Notes: a model not told the origin generated them from the letters alone. A stretch of DNA of 6,591 nucleotides from Spirochaetaceae bacterium (GCA_031258625.1 JAIRMO010000191.1:1-6591), one strand, 5' to 3'. Positions 1 through 6,367 are shown, numbered from the stretch's first letter. Numbers and translations are program-made.

Positions 1-384
1 CATCAGGGCGGAACCGGCCCCGGTTTTTACCACCTTGGGAACCGGACATCCGGCGTTAATATCCACCGCGTCCGGATGATACGGGGCGAGGAGGATCGCC
101 GCCCGGTACATCACCTCGGGATTGGAGCCAAAAAGCTGGATGGCGTACCGTTTTTCCTGTTCCCCCCGGCCCAGAAGAGCCGCGGTTTTTGCCGTGTCCC
201 GCGTCAGGGCCTCGGAGGATACCAGTTCGGTATAGGTAAAATCCGCCCCCTGTTTAATGCAGACGGAACGGAACGCCCGGTCCGTATACCCCGCCACGGG
301 CGCCAAAAAGAGGTTGCCCGGCAGGGTGAGGGAACCGACGGTTACCGGGTGATATAAACTCCCTTCACCTTCCCCTTTGCTCAC
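1..384 (-). CDS. dusB: tRNA-dihydrouridine synthase, DusB/NifR3-like (N-terminal 128 codons, cut by window edge)
   Basis: FMN enzyme that reduces uridines in the D-loop of tRNA to dihydrouridine using NAD(P)H. The visible 128 residues form the first part of the TIM barrel. They include LAPVAGYTDRAFR (about 27-39) at the first FMN-binding strand, the GADFTYTELVSSEAL segment (46-60), AIQLFGSNPE (81-90) with the FMN-contacting Gln, and VDINAGCPVPKVVK (107-120), where Cys113 is the expected catalytic cysteine. The order and spacing match the DUS family; DusB is the best subfamily match from recall, but DusA/DusC cannot be excluded from the N-terminus alone. I chose the GTG at 382-384 because it overlaps the upstream tatD stop as GTGA, a typical translational-coupling junction. 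No clear Shine-Dalgarno precedes it, and the frame stays open upstream, so the start is not certain. The rest of the gene lies to the left of the window. Confidence 0.9.
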   Translation of the reverse strand, partial: MSKGEGEGSLYHPVTVGSLTLPGNLFLAPVAGYTDRAFRSVCIKQGADFTYTELVSSEALTRDTAKTAALLGRGEQEKRYAIQLFGSNPEVMYRAAILLAPYHPDAVDINAGCPVPKVVKTGAGSALM

Positions 385-1157
385 TCGTTGGGCAGCCCAA
401 AAAAGCGGTTGGAATTTTCCCACAGGGCGGCGGCCAGCGCCTCCCCATCGAGTTCCAGCATATCCGCCAGGAAACCGGCGGTAAGGGGAAGGTATTTCGG
501 CATATTCCGTTTCCCCCGGTAATCCGCGGGAACCATAAAGGGGCTTTCAGACTCTATGAGGATACGATCCAGGGGAAGAACCCCTATGGTTTCATGGAGG
601 TTCCGGGCGTTCCGGTAGGTCAAATTCCCGGCAAAAGAAAAGTACAGGTTCAGATCCAGGGCCTTCCGGGCATATTCGGCGTCTTCGGAATAGCAATGGA
701 GTACCCCGCCTTTGGGGGGGAGCCGGTCCCGGAGTATGTCCAGCACATCGTGTCCCGCGTCCCGGTTATGGATAATCACCGGCATATTGAGTTTCGTGGC
801 CAAATCGAGCTGGGTTATAAACAGCTCTATCTGGGATTTTTTATCCCCAAATTTGCGGTAATAGTCCAGACCTATCTCGCCCACCGCCACCACCCGGGGG
901 AGCAGGACGCTTTGTTCTATGGTCTGGATCCAATCCTTTCCGGGACTTTGTACCTCCGAAGGGGACACCCCTACCGCATGGTATACATTTGCCGCGGATT
1001 TAAGATTTTCATATATTTTAGTAAAATCGTGAAGACTATTACATATAGAAACCAGCCGGGAAACCGAAACCTGACGGGCTTCCTGAATAACAATAAGTTG
1101 TTCAATAGGATCATCACAGATAAGCCCTATATGGGCGTGAGTATCAAAATATTGCAT
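381..1157 (-). CDS. tatD: TatD-family metal-dependent hydrolase (DNase)
   Basis: Amidohydrolase-fold, two-metal enzyme of the TatD family, whose studied members are DNases/3'-5' exonucleases; the cellular role here is not known. From the ATG at 1157 the protein has 258 residues, normal for the family. Motifs in order: FDTHAH near the N-terminus (metal ligands His7 and His9), VGEIGLDYYR (metal-bridging Glu94), VIIHNRDA (His130), GVLHCYSEDA (His154), IESESP (about 201-206) and RGKRNMP (214-220). The usual catalytic aspartate in L-E-T-D-x-P is replaced by Glu204. An in-frame TTG at 1169 would add four residues. I prefer the ATG because it places FDTHAH at the typical distance from the N-terminus and has a GGA seven bases upstream. 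The gene is first in an operon with the downstream dus gene (GTGA overlap) and sits behind a strong promoter. Its 5' third is visibly more AT-rich than its 3' part. Confidence 0.93.
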   Translation of the reverse strand: MQYFDTHAHIGLICDDPIEQLIVIQEARQVSVSRLVSICNSLHDFTKIYENLKSAANVYHAVGVSPSEVQSPGKDWIQTIEQSVLLPRVVAVGEIGLDYYRKFGDKKSQIELFITQLDLATKLNMPVIIHNRDAGHDVLDILRDRLPPKGGVLHCYSEDAEYARKALDLNLYFSFAGNLTYRNARNLHETIGVLPLDRILIESESPFMVPADYRGKRNMPKYLPLTAGFLADMLELDGEALAAALWENSNRFFGLPNE

Positions 1158-1181
1158 GGCTTTGTCCAAAAGAAATGATAA

Positions 1182-1197
1182 CAGTTTTTCTAAACTG
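1182..1197 (-). other. Small hairpin in the tatD 5' leader
   Basis: CAGTTT and AAACTG form a perfect 6-bp stem around a 4-base loop. The hairpin lies just downstream of the predicted tatD transcription start (about 1201) and upstream of its start codon, so it would be at the 5' end of the mRNA. It might protect the transcript or tune translation. It has no T-run after it on the minus strand, so it is not a terminator. Confidence 0.4.
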
Positions 1198-1207
1198 ATT
1201 TATTTAT

Positions 1208-1236
1208 ATTATATCATAAGTTTTCAACTCTGTCAA
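1208..1236 (-). promoter_or_regulatory. Sigma-70 promoter for tatD-dus
   Basis: On the minus strand the -35 is TTGACA (1231-1236) and the -10 is TATAAT (1208-1213), both perfect consensus hexamers. The spacer is 17 bases (1214-1230), the optimal length. An A/T-rich tract at 1237-1250, upstream of the -35, resembles an UP element. Transcription should begin near 1201, giving a leader of about 44 bases to the tatD ATG at 1157. This is the strongest regulatory signal in the window. Confidence 0.85.
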
Positions 1237-1287
1237 TAATAAAGAAAAAAACGCGGGATAAAAAGCCGGTCAAAATTTTTTCAAATT

Positions 1288-1310
1288 CCTTAAAAATAAG
1301 CCTTGATAAG
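1288..1310 (+). repeat. Tandem imperfect direct repeat upstream of the response regulator (possible operator)
   Basis: Two abutting units share CCTT...ATAAG: CCTTAAAAATAAG (1288-1300) and CCTTGATAAG (1301-1310). They overlap the candidate -35 of the response regulator promoter, where a repressor or an autoregulating LuxR-type protein could bind. The unit is short and the DNA is AT-rich, so chance is possible. Confidence 0.25.
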
Positions 1311-1333
1311 CGGCAATTATATCCGATTATTAT
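1303..1333 (+). promoter_or_regulatory. Candidate promoter of the response regulator gene
   Basis: TTGATA (1303-1308) resembles a -35 and TATTAT (1328-1333) a -10, with a long 19-base spacer. ATTATT at 1326 would give 17 bases but matches consensus less well. Transcription would start near 1340, leaving a leader of under 30 bases before the ATG at 1367. It is clearly weaker than the divergent tatD promoter, as might suit an activator-dependent gene. Confidence 0.35.
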
Positions 1334-1366
1334 GAAACAACTGGTACATCTTAAGGAATGAATATC

Positions 1367-2134
1367 ATGATAAAAATAGTCATCGTCGATGGTCTGGACG
1401 TATACCGGAACGATCTGCGATTGGTTTTATCTACCTATAATGATTTTGAAATTATCGGAATGGGAAAAGACGGCTATGAGGCCATTAAATTAACGGTGGA
1501 TCTGCGGCCTGATATCATTTTATTGGATATTCATTTGCCTTTTATCGACGGAGTCAATGTCGCCGCCATATTAAAATACCGTTCCCCGGCCACTTCGGTG
1601 ATTATTATGACGAATCTTGACAATAAGGAATATGTTCAGCAGGCAATTCGCAACGGAGTGGCCGGATATTTAGTAAAAGAAACCGACAGGGATTATTTGG
1701 CCGTGGTGATACGGGCCGTACACAACGGCGATTGCTTTTTATCCCCCAAAATAGTCTCCGGAATATTCCGTTGTATCTCGACCCCTTATAAAACCTCTTT
1801 AGGTGTTTCGAAAAATGACAGGGTTCAACTCTCAAACATATCCGATATTGAAATTCTGATTATAACCTATATCGGGCAAGGGCTTTCCAATAAAGAGATC
1901 GCCGAAAAACTCACGCTCAAAGAGGGAACGGTCCGTAACCATATTTCATCGATCCTTCATAAAACAAAGCTGCGGGACCGTACCCAAATTGCCATTCACG
2001 CCATAACCCAGGGGTTCACCGCCAATGAGGAACCGGTCAAAGGGGATGCCTTTTTACATAACCGGAAAAAATCCCTATATGACAGAGCCCCCGTAAGCGC
2101 GGACCCTATAAGGATCGCCAACATTCCGGGCTGA
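1367..2134 (+). CDS. Orphan NarL/FixJ-type response regulator (receiver + LuxR/GerE HTH)
   Basis: Cytoplasmic two-component transcription factor of 255 residues. The receiver covers about 1-120: phospho-acceptor Asp54 in LLDIHLPFIDG, Thr82 in IIMTNLD, Lys104 in GYLVKE. The paired acidic residues near the N-terminus, normally Asp-Asp, read Asp8-Gly9. The DNA-binding domain covers about 155-217, with GLSNKEIAEKLTLKEGTVRN (positions 172-191) and LRDRTQIAIHAI matching the LuxR/GerE helix-turn-helix closely. About 38 further residues follow, beyond where most NarL-type proteins end. I chose the ATG at 1367 over that at 1358 because AAGGA (1353-1357) is nine bases upstream of 1367 but abuts 1358, and the protein then starts MIKIVIVD as is usual. 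No histidine kinase lies in the window, so partner and targets are unknown. Codons are visibly richer in A/T (TTA, ATA, AAA) than in aroA or trkH. Confidence 0.92.
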   Translation: MIKIVIVDGLDVYRNDLRLVLSTYNDFEIIGMGKDGYEAIKLTVDLRPDIILLDIHLPFIDGVNVAAILKYRSPATSVIIMTNLDNKEYVQQAIRNGVAGYLVKETDRDYLAVVIRAVHNGDCFLSPKIVSGIFRCISTPYKTSLGVSKNDRVQLSNISDIEILIITYIGQGLSNKEIAEKLTLKEGTVRNHISSILHKTKLRDRTQIAIHAITQGFTANEEPVKGDAFLHNRKKSLYDRAPVSADPIRIANIPG

Positions 2135-2153
2135 AAAGGACCGTCCTGCCCCC

Positions 2154-3599
2154 CTATTGCCGCCAATAATCCCGGGAAAAAAACACAAAGGCGGTCCATA
2201 ATTCCAGCCTCCCGGCGATCATCACCAGGGAAAGCGCCCATTTTACGTATCCCGGTAACCCTCCGAATGTCGCCCCCGGTCCCGCCAGGCCGAAGCCCAG
2301 ACCGATATTCCCCAGGGTAAGGAGGGCGGTACTCAGGGAAGAAAACACATCCCACCCGGCGGAGCTGACGATCAGGGTGGTGATCAGGATCATAAACAGG
2401 TAGAGGAACACAAATCCCGCCACCCCATAAACCACGTCCTTGCGTCCCACCTTTTTGTTTAGCCGTATGGTGAACACCCCCTGGGGATAGAGGAGCCGCT
2501 TCATCTCATTCCCCGCCTGTTTATAAAGGACCAGCATCCGCACCACCTTGATCCCCCCGGCGGTAGATCCCGAACACCCCCCGATAAACATGAGGAAAAA
2601 GAGGAGCCCCTGGGCGAGCGGGGGCCACTGGTTATGATCCGCGGCGGCAAAACCGGTGGAGGTTATGATGGTGGCGGTGTGAAAAAAAGCTTTCCTCAAG
2701 GACTCCCCAAGAGAAGCCGTCCCGGGTAGCAGGGAAAGGGTGATAACCCCCACGGAAACCAGGATTATCCTCCCGTAGGCCTTGGCCTCGCTGTTATTCA
2801 GGATATCCCGGTACTTGCCTTGGGACAAGCGGTATAAAAGAGAAAAGTTAAATCCCGAGAGGATCATAAAAACCGTACAAACCACCTCGACCCAGGGGGA
2901 GTTATAGGCGGCGATACTGTCGTTCCGGGTGCTGAACCCCCCGGTGGCTATGGTGGAAAAGGAGTGGGTTACCGCGTCAAACCAGTCCAGACCGCCGATA
3001 CAGAGGAACAGGGTTTCCAGGGCCGTGAGGATCAGGTACAGGAACCAGAGGATCTTGGCGGTTTCCGTGATTTTGGGGGTGATCTTCTCCTTTTCAGGCC
3101 CGGTGGTTTCGGCCTTTACCAACTGGAACCCCCCTATACCCAGGAGGGGGAGGAGGGCCACGGTTAAAACCACGATCCCCATGCCCCCCAGCCAGTGGGT
3201 CATGGCCCGCCAAAAAAGCAGGGATCGGGGGATGACCTCCACATCGGCGATCACCGTGGCCCCGGTGGTGGTAAACCCCGATGCGCTTTCAAAAACCGCA
3301 TCGGCCCACCGGGGAATGTGGCCGGAAAGGTAATAGGGGACCGCCCCCAAGAGACATATCAGAACCCAGGTAAAAAAAACCAGCAAAAACCTATCGGATG
3401 CGCTGAAACGGATCGGCTGTTTCCAGGTGAGGAACACCACGGGCAAGACCGGGAGCAGGACCAGCGCCATGGGCGCCATAAACGGCCGGATCATGTCCCC
3501 CTCACCATAAACCAGGGCGAGTACCAGGGGAACAACCATGGTCAGGGCGAAGACCCCCAAGAGCAGCAGAAGAACCCGGAAGATCGTGGCCCATCTCAT
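2154..3599 (-). CDS. trkH: Trk-type potassium uptake protein, membrane subunit TrkH
   Basis: Pore-forming subunit of the Trk/Ktr/HKT superfamily, importing K+ across the inner membrane under control of TrkA. The 481 residues match the usual TrkH length, and hydrophobic segments run throughout. The four selectivity-filter loops are visible: GFTTTGAT (about 108-115), IATGGFST (217-224), TSTGFAA (313-319) and LGNIGLGFG (429-437). The region after the third filter includes IGGCSGSTAGGIKVVR (339-354), a conserved TrkH segment, and the C-terminus has the family signature AGRLELWT...FSRDYWR. The ATG at 3597-3599 overlaps the trkA TGA as ATGA and has no Shine-Dalgarno, so translation is probably coupled to trkA. 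The stop (TAG at 2154-2156) faces the response regulator stop across 19 bases. No missing filter glycine is seen. Confidence 0.97.
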   Translation of the reverse strand: MRWATIFRVLLLLLGVFALTMVVPLVLALVYGEGDMIRPFMAPMALVLLPVLPVVFLTWKQPIRFSASDRFLLVFFTWVLICLLGAVPYYLSGHIPRWADAVFESASGFTTTGATVIADVEVIPRSLLFWRAMTHWLGGMGIVVLTVALLPLLGIGGFQLVKAETTGPEKEKITPKITETAKILWFLYLILTALETLFLCIGGLDWFDAVTHSFSTIATGGFSTRNDSIAAYNSPWVEVVCTVFMILSGFNFSLLYRLSQGKYRDILNNSEAKAYGRIILVSVGVITLSLLPGTASLGESLRKAFFHTATIITSTGFAAADHNQWPPLAQGLLFFLMFIGGCSGSTAGGIKVVRMLVLYKQAGNEMKRLLYPQGVFTIRLNKKVGRKDVVYGVAGFVFLYLFMILITTLIVSSAGWDVFSSLSTALLTLGNIGLGFGLAGPGATFGGLPGYVKWALSLVMIAGRLELWTAFVFFSRDYWRQ

Positions 3600-5008
3600 A
3601 GGGAAACACCAAAGAGCCGTTCGATTTCTATTTCACCGCTGTTTTTCGCGATCAGGACGATCCGGTCCCCCCGCCTAAAAACATAATCCCCCCGGGGAAT
3701 AAAGGCCCCCTCCTCGCGGTTAACCAACATCACGAGCCCCCCGTTGGGGAGGCTGAAACCCGTGATAGGGGTGTCCGCCACCGATGCGTTGGGACCTATT
3801 TCAATCTCGATAATATCGATACTTCCGTCCCCGATACGGTGGACCCCCCGCACCCCTTCCCCCATGACATGGGACAGGATGGAATCCACCACCACCGACT
3901 TCATGGGGATCACCACGTCCACCCCGAGCTGCCGGGCTATGGCCGCATACCCCGAACCGGTAACCATGGCAATCGCCCGGCTGACCCCCCGGGATTTAAG
4001 GTAAATGGCGGCGATCATGTTCAGTTCCTGATCATTGGTGGCGGTGATGATCAAATCCAGATCGTCGATCCGTTCCTCGACAACAAAACTTTCATCGGAA
4101 ATATCCTCGTTGAGGATCAGGGCCTCGGGAAACCGGGCGGCCAGGTCCTTGCAGAGATTATAATCTTCTTCAATAATGGTAATCCGGCGGTGGGCCTGGG
4201 GGACCAGGAATTTTAACAGGGAAAACAGGGCCGGTTTCTTCTTTTTCTCCGGCTCCGGTTCCAGGAGGCCCTCGGCGATGAGGGCCCCTACCCGGCCGCC
4301 TCCCACGATGCCTATTTTCCGCAGGGGTTTTTCGGAACGCCCGGCAAGGCTAAAAACAGCGCTCATCTCCTGTTCTTTGGTCATGATATGGATCCGGTCC
4401 CCCGCGGCAAGCACCGTGGCCCCCGTGGGAAGAATACTCTCCCCCTTCCGTTCCACCAGGGTAACCAGGCCTTCCCCCTTTACCAGGCTGCGGAAATCGG
4501 TAAGCCGGAGGCCGTCAAAGGCGCTTCCCGCGGCAATATCAATGGACCCCAATTCATAGGGGGTGTCGGCAAAGGCCAATACATCCCCCATGGCGCCGTG
4601 TTCAATGGCGCTTAATACCGACCGGGAAGCCTCCACGTCGGGGTGGACAAAAAAATCGATCCCCAAAATACGTTCCCCGGACCGGTTCAGCTTGACATAA
4701 TCATCGTTCCGTACCCGGGCGATTTTGATTAAATCGGGATGCCGGGAGGCGGCCAAGCCGCAGATGATCATATTAACCTCATCGGAATCGGTAACACAGA
4801 CCAGGGCGTCGGCCCGGGCGATACCGGCTTCTTCCAAGGCGTTGATGCTGTTCCCCTCATCCCGGAGGACGAGGCAATCAAGCCGGTTGGAGGCGTGCCG
4901 GGCCCGTTCCTCATTGGATTCAATCAGGGATACGTCGTGTTTTTCCTGTATAAGGTACCGGGCAAGCTGGGTACCGACCATACCCGCCCCGACTATAACG
5001 ATACGCAT
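3596..5008 (-). CDS. trkA: Trk potassium uptake system regulatory subunit TrkA (tandem RCK)
   Basis: Cytoplasmic NAD(H)/nucleotide-binding subunit that assembles on TrkH and gates it. Its 470 residues hold two RCK units, each TrkA_N (Rossmann) plus TrkA_C. The first Rossmann starts MRIVIVGAGMVG with the Gly motif at 7-12 and an acidic Glu30 at the end of the second strand; its TrkA_C spans about 140-212. The second Rossmann has IGIVGGGRVG (Gly motif 236-241) and Glu280, with a TrkA_C at about 390-465. Between the first helix and second strand of the second Rossmann there is an extra stretch, about 250-275, containing EPEPEKKKK and a hydrophobic LFSLLKFLV, absent from typical TrkA as I recall it. 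The ATG at 5006-5008 lies nine bases after the aroA stop, with only a weak A-rich AAAGAAA as ribosome site. It overlaps trkH by four bases. Confidence 0.96.
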   Translation of the reverse strand: MRIVIVGAGMVGTQLARYLIQEKHDVSLIESNEERARHASNRLDCLVLRDEGNSINALEEAGIARADALVCVTDSDEVNMIICGLAASRHPDLIKIARVRNDDYVKLNRSGERILGIDFFVHPDVEASRSVLSAIEHGAMGDVLAFADTPYELGSIDIAAGSAFDGLRLTDFRSLVKGEGLVTLVERKGESILPTGATVLAAGDRIHIMTKEQEMSAVFSLAGRSEKPLRKIGIVGGGRVGALIAEGLLEPEPEKKKKPALFSLLKFLVPQAHRRITIIEEDYNLCKDLAARFPEALILNEDISDESFVVEERIDDLDLIITATNDQELNMIAAIYLKSRGVSRAIAMVTGSGYAAIARQLGVDVVIPMKSVVVDSILSHVMGEGVRGVHRIGDGSIDIIEIEIGPNASVADTPITGFSLPNGGLVMLVNREEGAFIPRGDYVFRRGDRIVLIAKNSGEIEIERLFGVSL

Positions 5009-5017
5009 ATTTCTTTA

Positions 5018-6367
5018 TTATATTATATCACCGTCTACTATTTCCAGAAACCCCGGATAGGTAACGGCGGCGCTTTCCGCCCCCGCTATTTCCACGGGCC
5101 CCGCGGCCCCCAGGGCCGCCACGGCCAGGGCCATAACCACCCGGTGATCCCCCCGGCCGTCCACCGCGCCGCCTTTAAGGGAGCCGCCGGTTCCGTGGAC
5201 GACCAGCCCGTCGGGGCGTTCTTCACATAAAACCCCCAGGCGCCCCAATTCCCGGGCCATTACCGCGATCCGGTCCGTTTCCTTGATCCGGGCATGGGCC
5301 ACATTGACCAGGGCGGTGGGCCCCTCCGCGTAACTCGCCGTAACCGCCAGGGCGGGGAGCAGGTCCGGGGTGGCGTTCAGGTCGAATTCCCCCCCCCGGA
5401 GCGCTCCGGTCCGGGATACCGTGAGGTGCCAGGCACTGTTTTGCGGCTCCTTTGTCCAGGCGACCTCACAACCCATGCGGGAAAGCACGTCGAAAAAAAC
5501 CTTATCCCCCTGGGGATCCTCCGGGTTGAGGCCGAGGAGGCTCACCGGCCCTCCGGTAACGGCGGCGGCGGCGGCGGGAAAGGCCGCGGAGGAAAAGTCC
5601 CCCGGAACCGGGCCGTGGAGGGGCCGGTATCGCCCGCCGCCGGGGACGCGGAAAAAAGAAAAATCCCCGCCGGTTTCATAGGGGACGTTTTGGGCGTCCA
5701 GGTACGACAGGGTAAGTTCAATATAGGGTTTTTCGTTGAGGAGGGGTACGTCGATTTCGGTGAGGGTCCCCGCCGGGGCCAGGGGGGCCGCCAGGAGCAG
5801 GGCCGAAAGGTATTGGCTGGTGGGACAGGGGAGGCTCACCCGGCCGCCTTTCCAGGGCCCTTCCACGGTAATGGGGGTACAGCCTTTTTCGGAAGCGGTC
5901 CGCACCCCCAAGGCGGCCAGGGCGTCTAAAAGAGGGCCGGCTCCGCGCCGGGCGATTTGTGCATCCCCGGTAAAGGTTACCGGAGCCGTTCCCAAGGCGG
6001 CGGCGGCCAGGGCGAGAAAAAGGGTGGTTCCGGAATTCCCCACATCACACATCACCGGGGAAGACGGGAAGGACAACCCGCCGTCCCCCGCGCCGATTCC
6101 CCGGACCGTCCAGCGGAGGAGCTTTTTCCCTTCCCCGTCCGGGGGATTGGCGCAGAGGCCGCCGGCGGAACGTTCCTCGATGATCTCCGCCCCCAGGGCC
6201 CGGCATACGGCCACACAGGAACGGGCGTCCAGGGAATCCAGCGGATAGGCGATCTCCGAAACCCCCTCCCCCAGGGCCGCCAAAAGAAGCCGCCGGATGG
6301 TGTGGGACTTGGATGCCGGAAGCCGGAAAACCCCGGAAACCCGGTGGGGGCGTATCACCGCGCGCAT
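5018..6367 (-). CDS. aroA: 3-phosphoshikimate 1-carboxyvinyltransferase (EPSP synthase), divergent
   Basis: Sixth step of the shikimate pathway: shikimate-3-phosphate plus PEP gives EPSP. The 449 residues fit the two-domain family. Recognisable elements: LPASKSHTIRRLLLAAL (Lys20, Ser21, Arg25), VGNSGTT (109-115), TSQYLSALLLAAPL (Gln185), KPYIELTLSYL (213-223), PGDFSSAAF (Asp257), TPDLLPALAV (catalytic Asp335), ARIKETDRI (Lys362, Glu363, Arg366) and GDHRVVMAL (Asp407, His408, Arg409). Two basic positions that contact PEP in the E. coli enzyme appear changed: the Arg after GNAGT (E. coli Arg124) is Phe117 here, and the C-terminal Lys (E. coli Lys411) aligns with Val435. The coding strand has a run of nine G (5389-5397). 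The start ATG at 6365-6367 has no clear Shine-Dalgarno, and no convincing promoter is seen upstream. First visible gene of an aroA-trkA-trkH operon. Confidence 0.93.
   Translation of the reverse strand: MRAVIRPHRVSGVFRLPASKSHTIRRLLLAALGEGVSEIAYPLDSLDARSCVAVCRALGAEIIEERSAGGLCANPPDGEGKKLLRWTVRGIGAGDGGLSFPSSPVMCDVGNSGTTLFLALAAAALGTAPVTFTGDAQIARRGAGPLLDALAALGVRTASEKGCTPITVEGPWKGGRVSLPCPTSQYLSALLLAAPLAPAGTLTEIDVPLLNEKPYIELTLSYLDAQNVPYETGGDFSFFRVPGGGRYRPLHGPVPGDFSSAAFPAAAAAVTGGPVSLLGLNPEDPQGDKVFFDVLSRMGCEVAWTKEPQNSAWHLTVSRTGALRGGEFDLNATPDLLPALAVTASYAEGPTALVNVAHARIKETDRIAVMARELGRLGVLCEERPDGLVVHGTGGSLKGGAVDGRGDHRVVMALAVAALGAAGPVEIAGAESAAVTYPGFLEIVDGDII

Larger units (their letters stand above)
1285..1359 (+). 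promoter_or_regulatory. 9-bp inverted repeat whose right arm holds the Shine-Dalgarno of the response regulator gene
   Basis: ATTCCTTAA (1285-1293) is the exact reverse complement of TTAAGGAAT (1351-1359), separated by 57 bases. The right arm contains AAGGA (1353-1357), the ribosome-binding site used by the ATG at 1367. If transcription began upstream of 1285, the left arm could pair with and hide the ribosome-binding site. If the promoter proposed at 1303-1333 is the real one, the left arm is not in the mRNA and the repeat would matter only as DNA, or be chance. Confidence 0.3.

Noticed and set aside
76..357. Plus-strand open frame at the left edge
   Set aside because: The minus strand here encodes a clear DUS N-terminus, including the catalytic Cys motif.
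594..1178. Long plus-strand open frame opposite tatD
   Set aside because: It lies antisense to a gene with full TatD motifs, its product has no recognisable domain, and it has no ribosome-binding site.
2135..2153. Possible terminator between the converging response regulator and trkH genes
   Set aside because: On the minus strand AGGA-CGG-TCCT followed by TTTT gives only a 4-bp stem, too weak to call.
1996..2355. Minus-strand open frame spanning the trkH/response-regulator junction
   Set aside because: It overlaps two genes with clear family motifs and reads a different frame of trkH.
3195..3686. Plus-strand open frame opposite the trkH/trkA junction
   Set aside because: It runs antisense to the N-terminus of trkH and the end of trkA, has low-complexity polar composition and no start signals.
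5014..5035. Two overlapping TATAAT-like sequences just before trkA
   Set aside because: There is no acceptable -35 at 16-18 bases, and a start there would be almost leaderless; the gene is probably read through from aroA.
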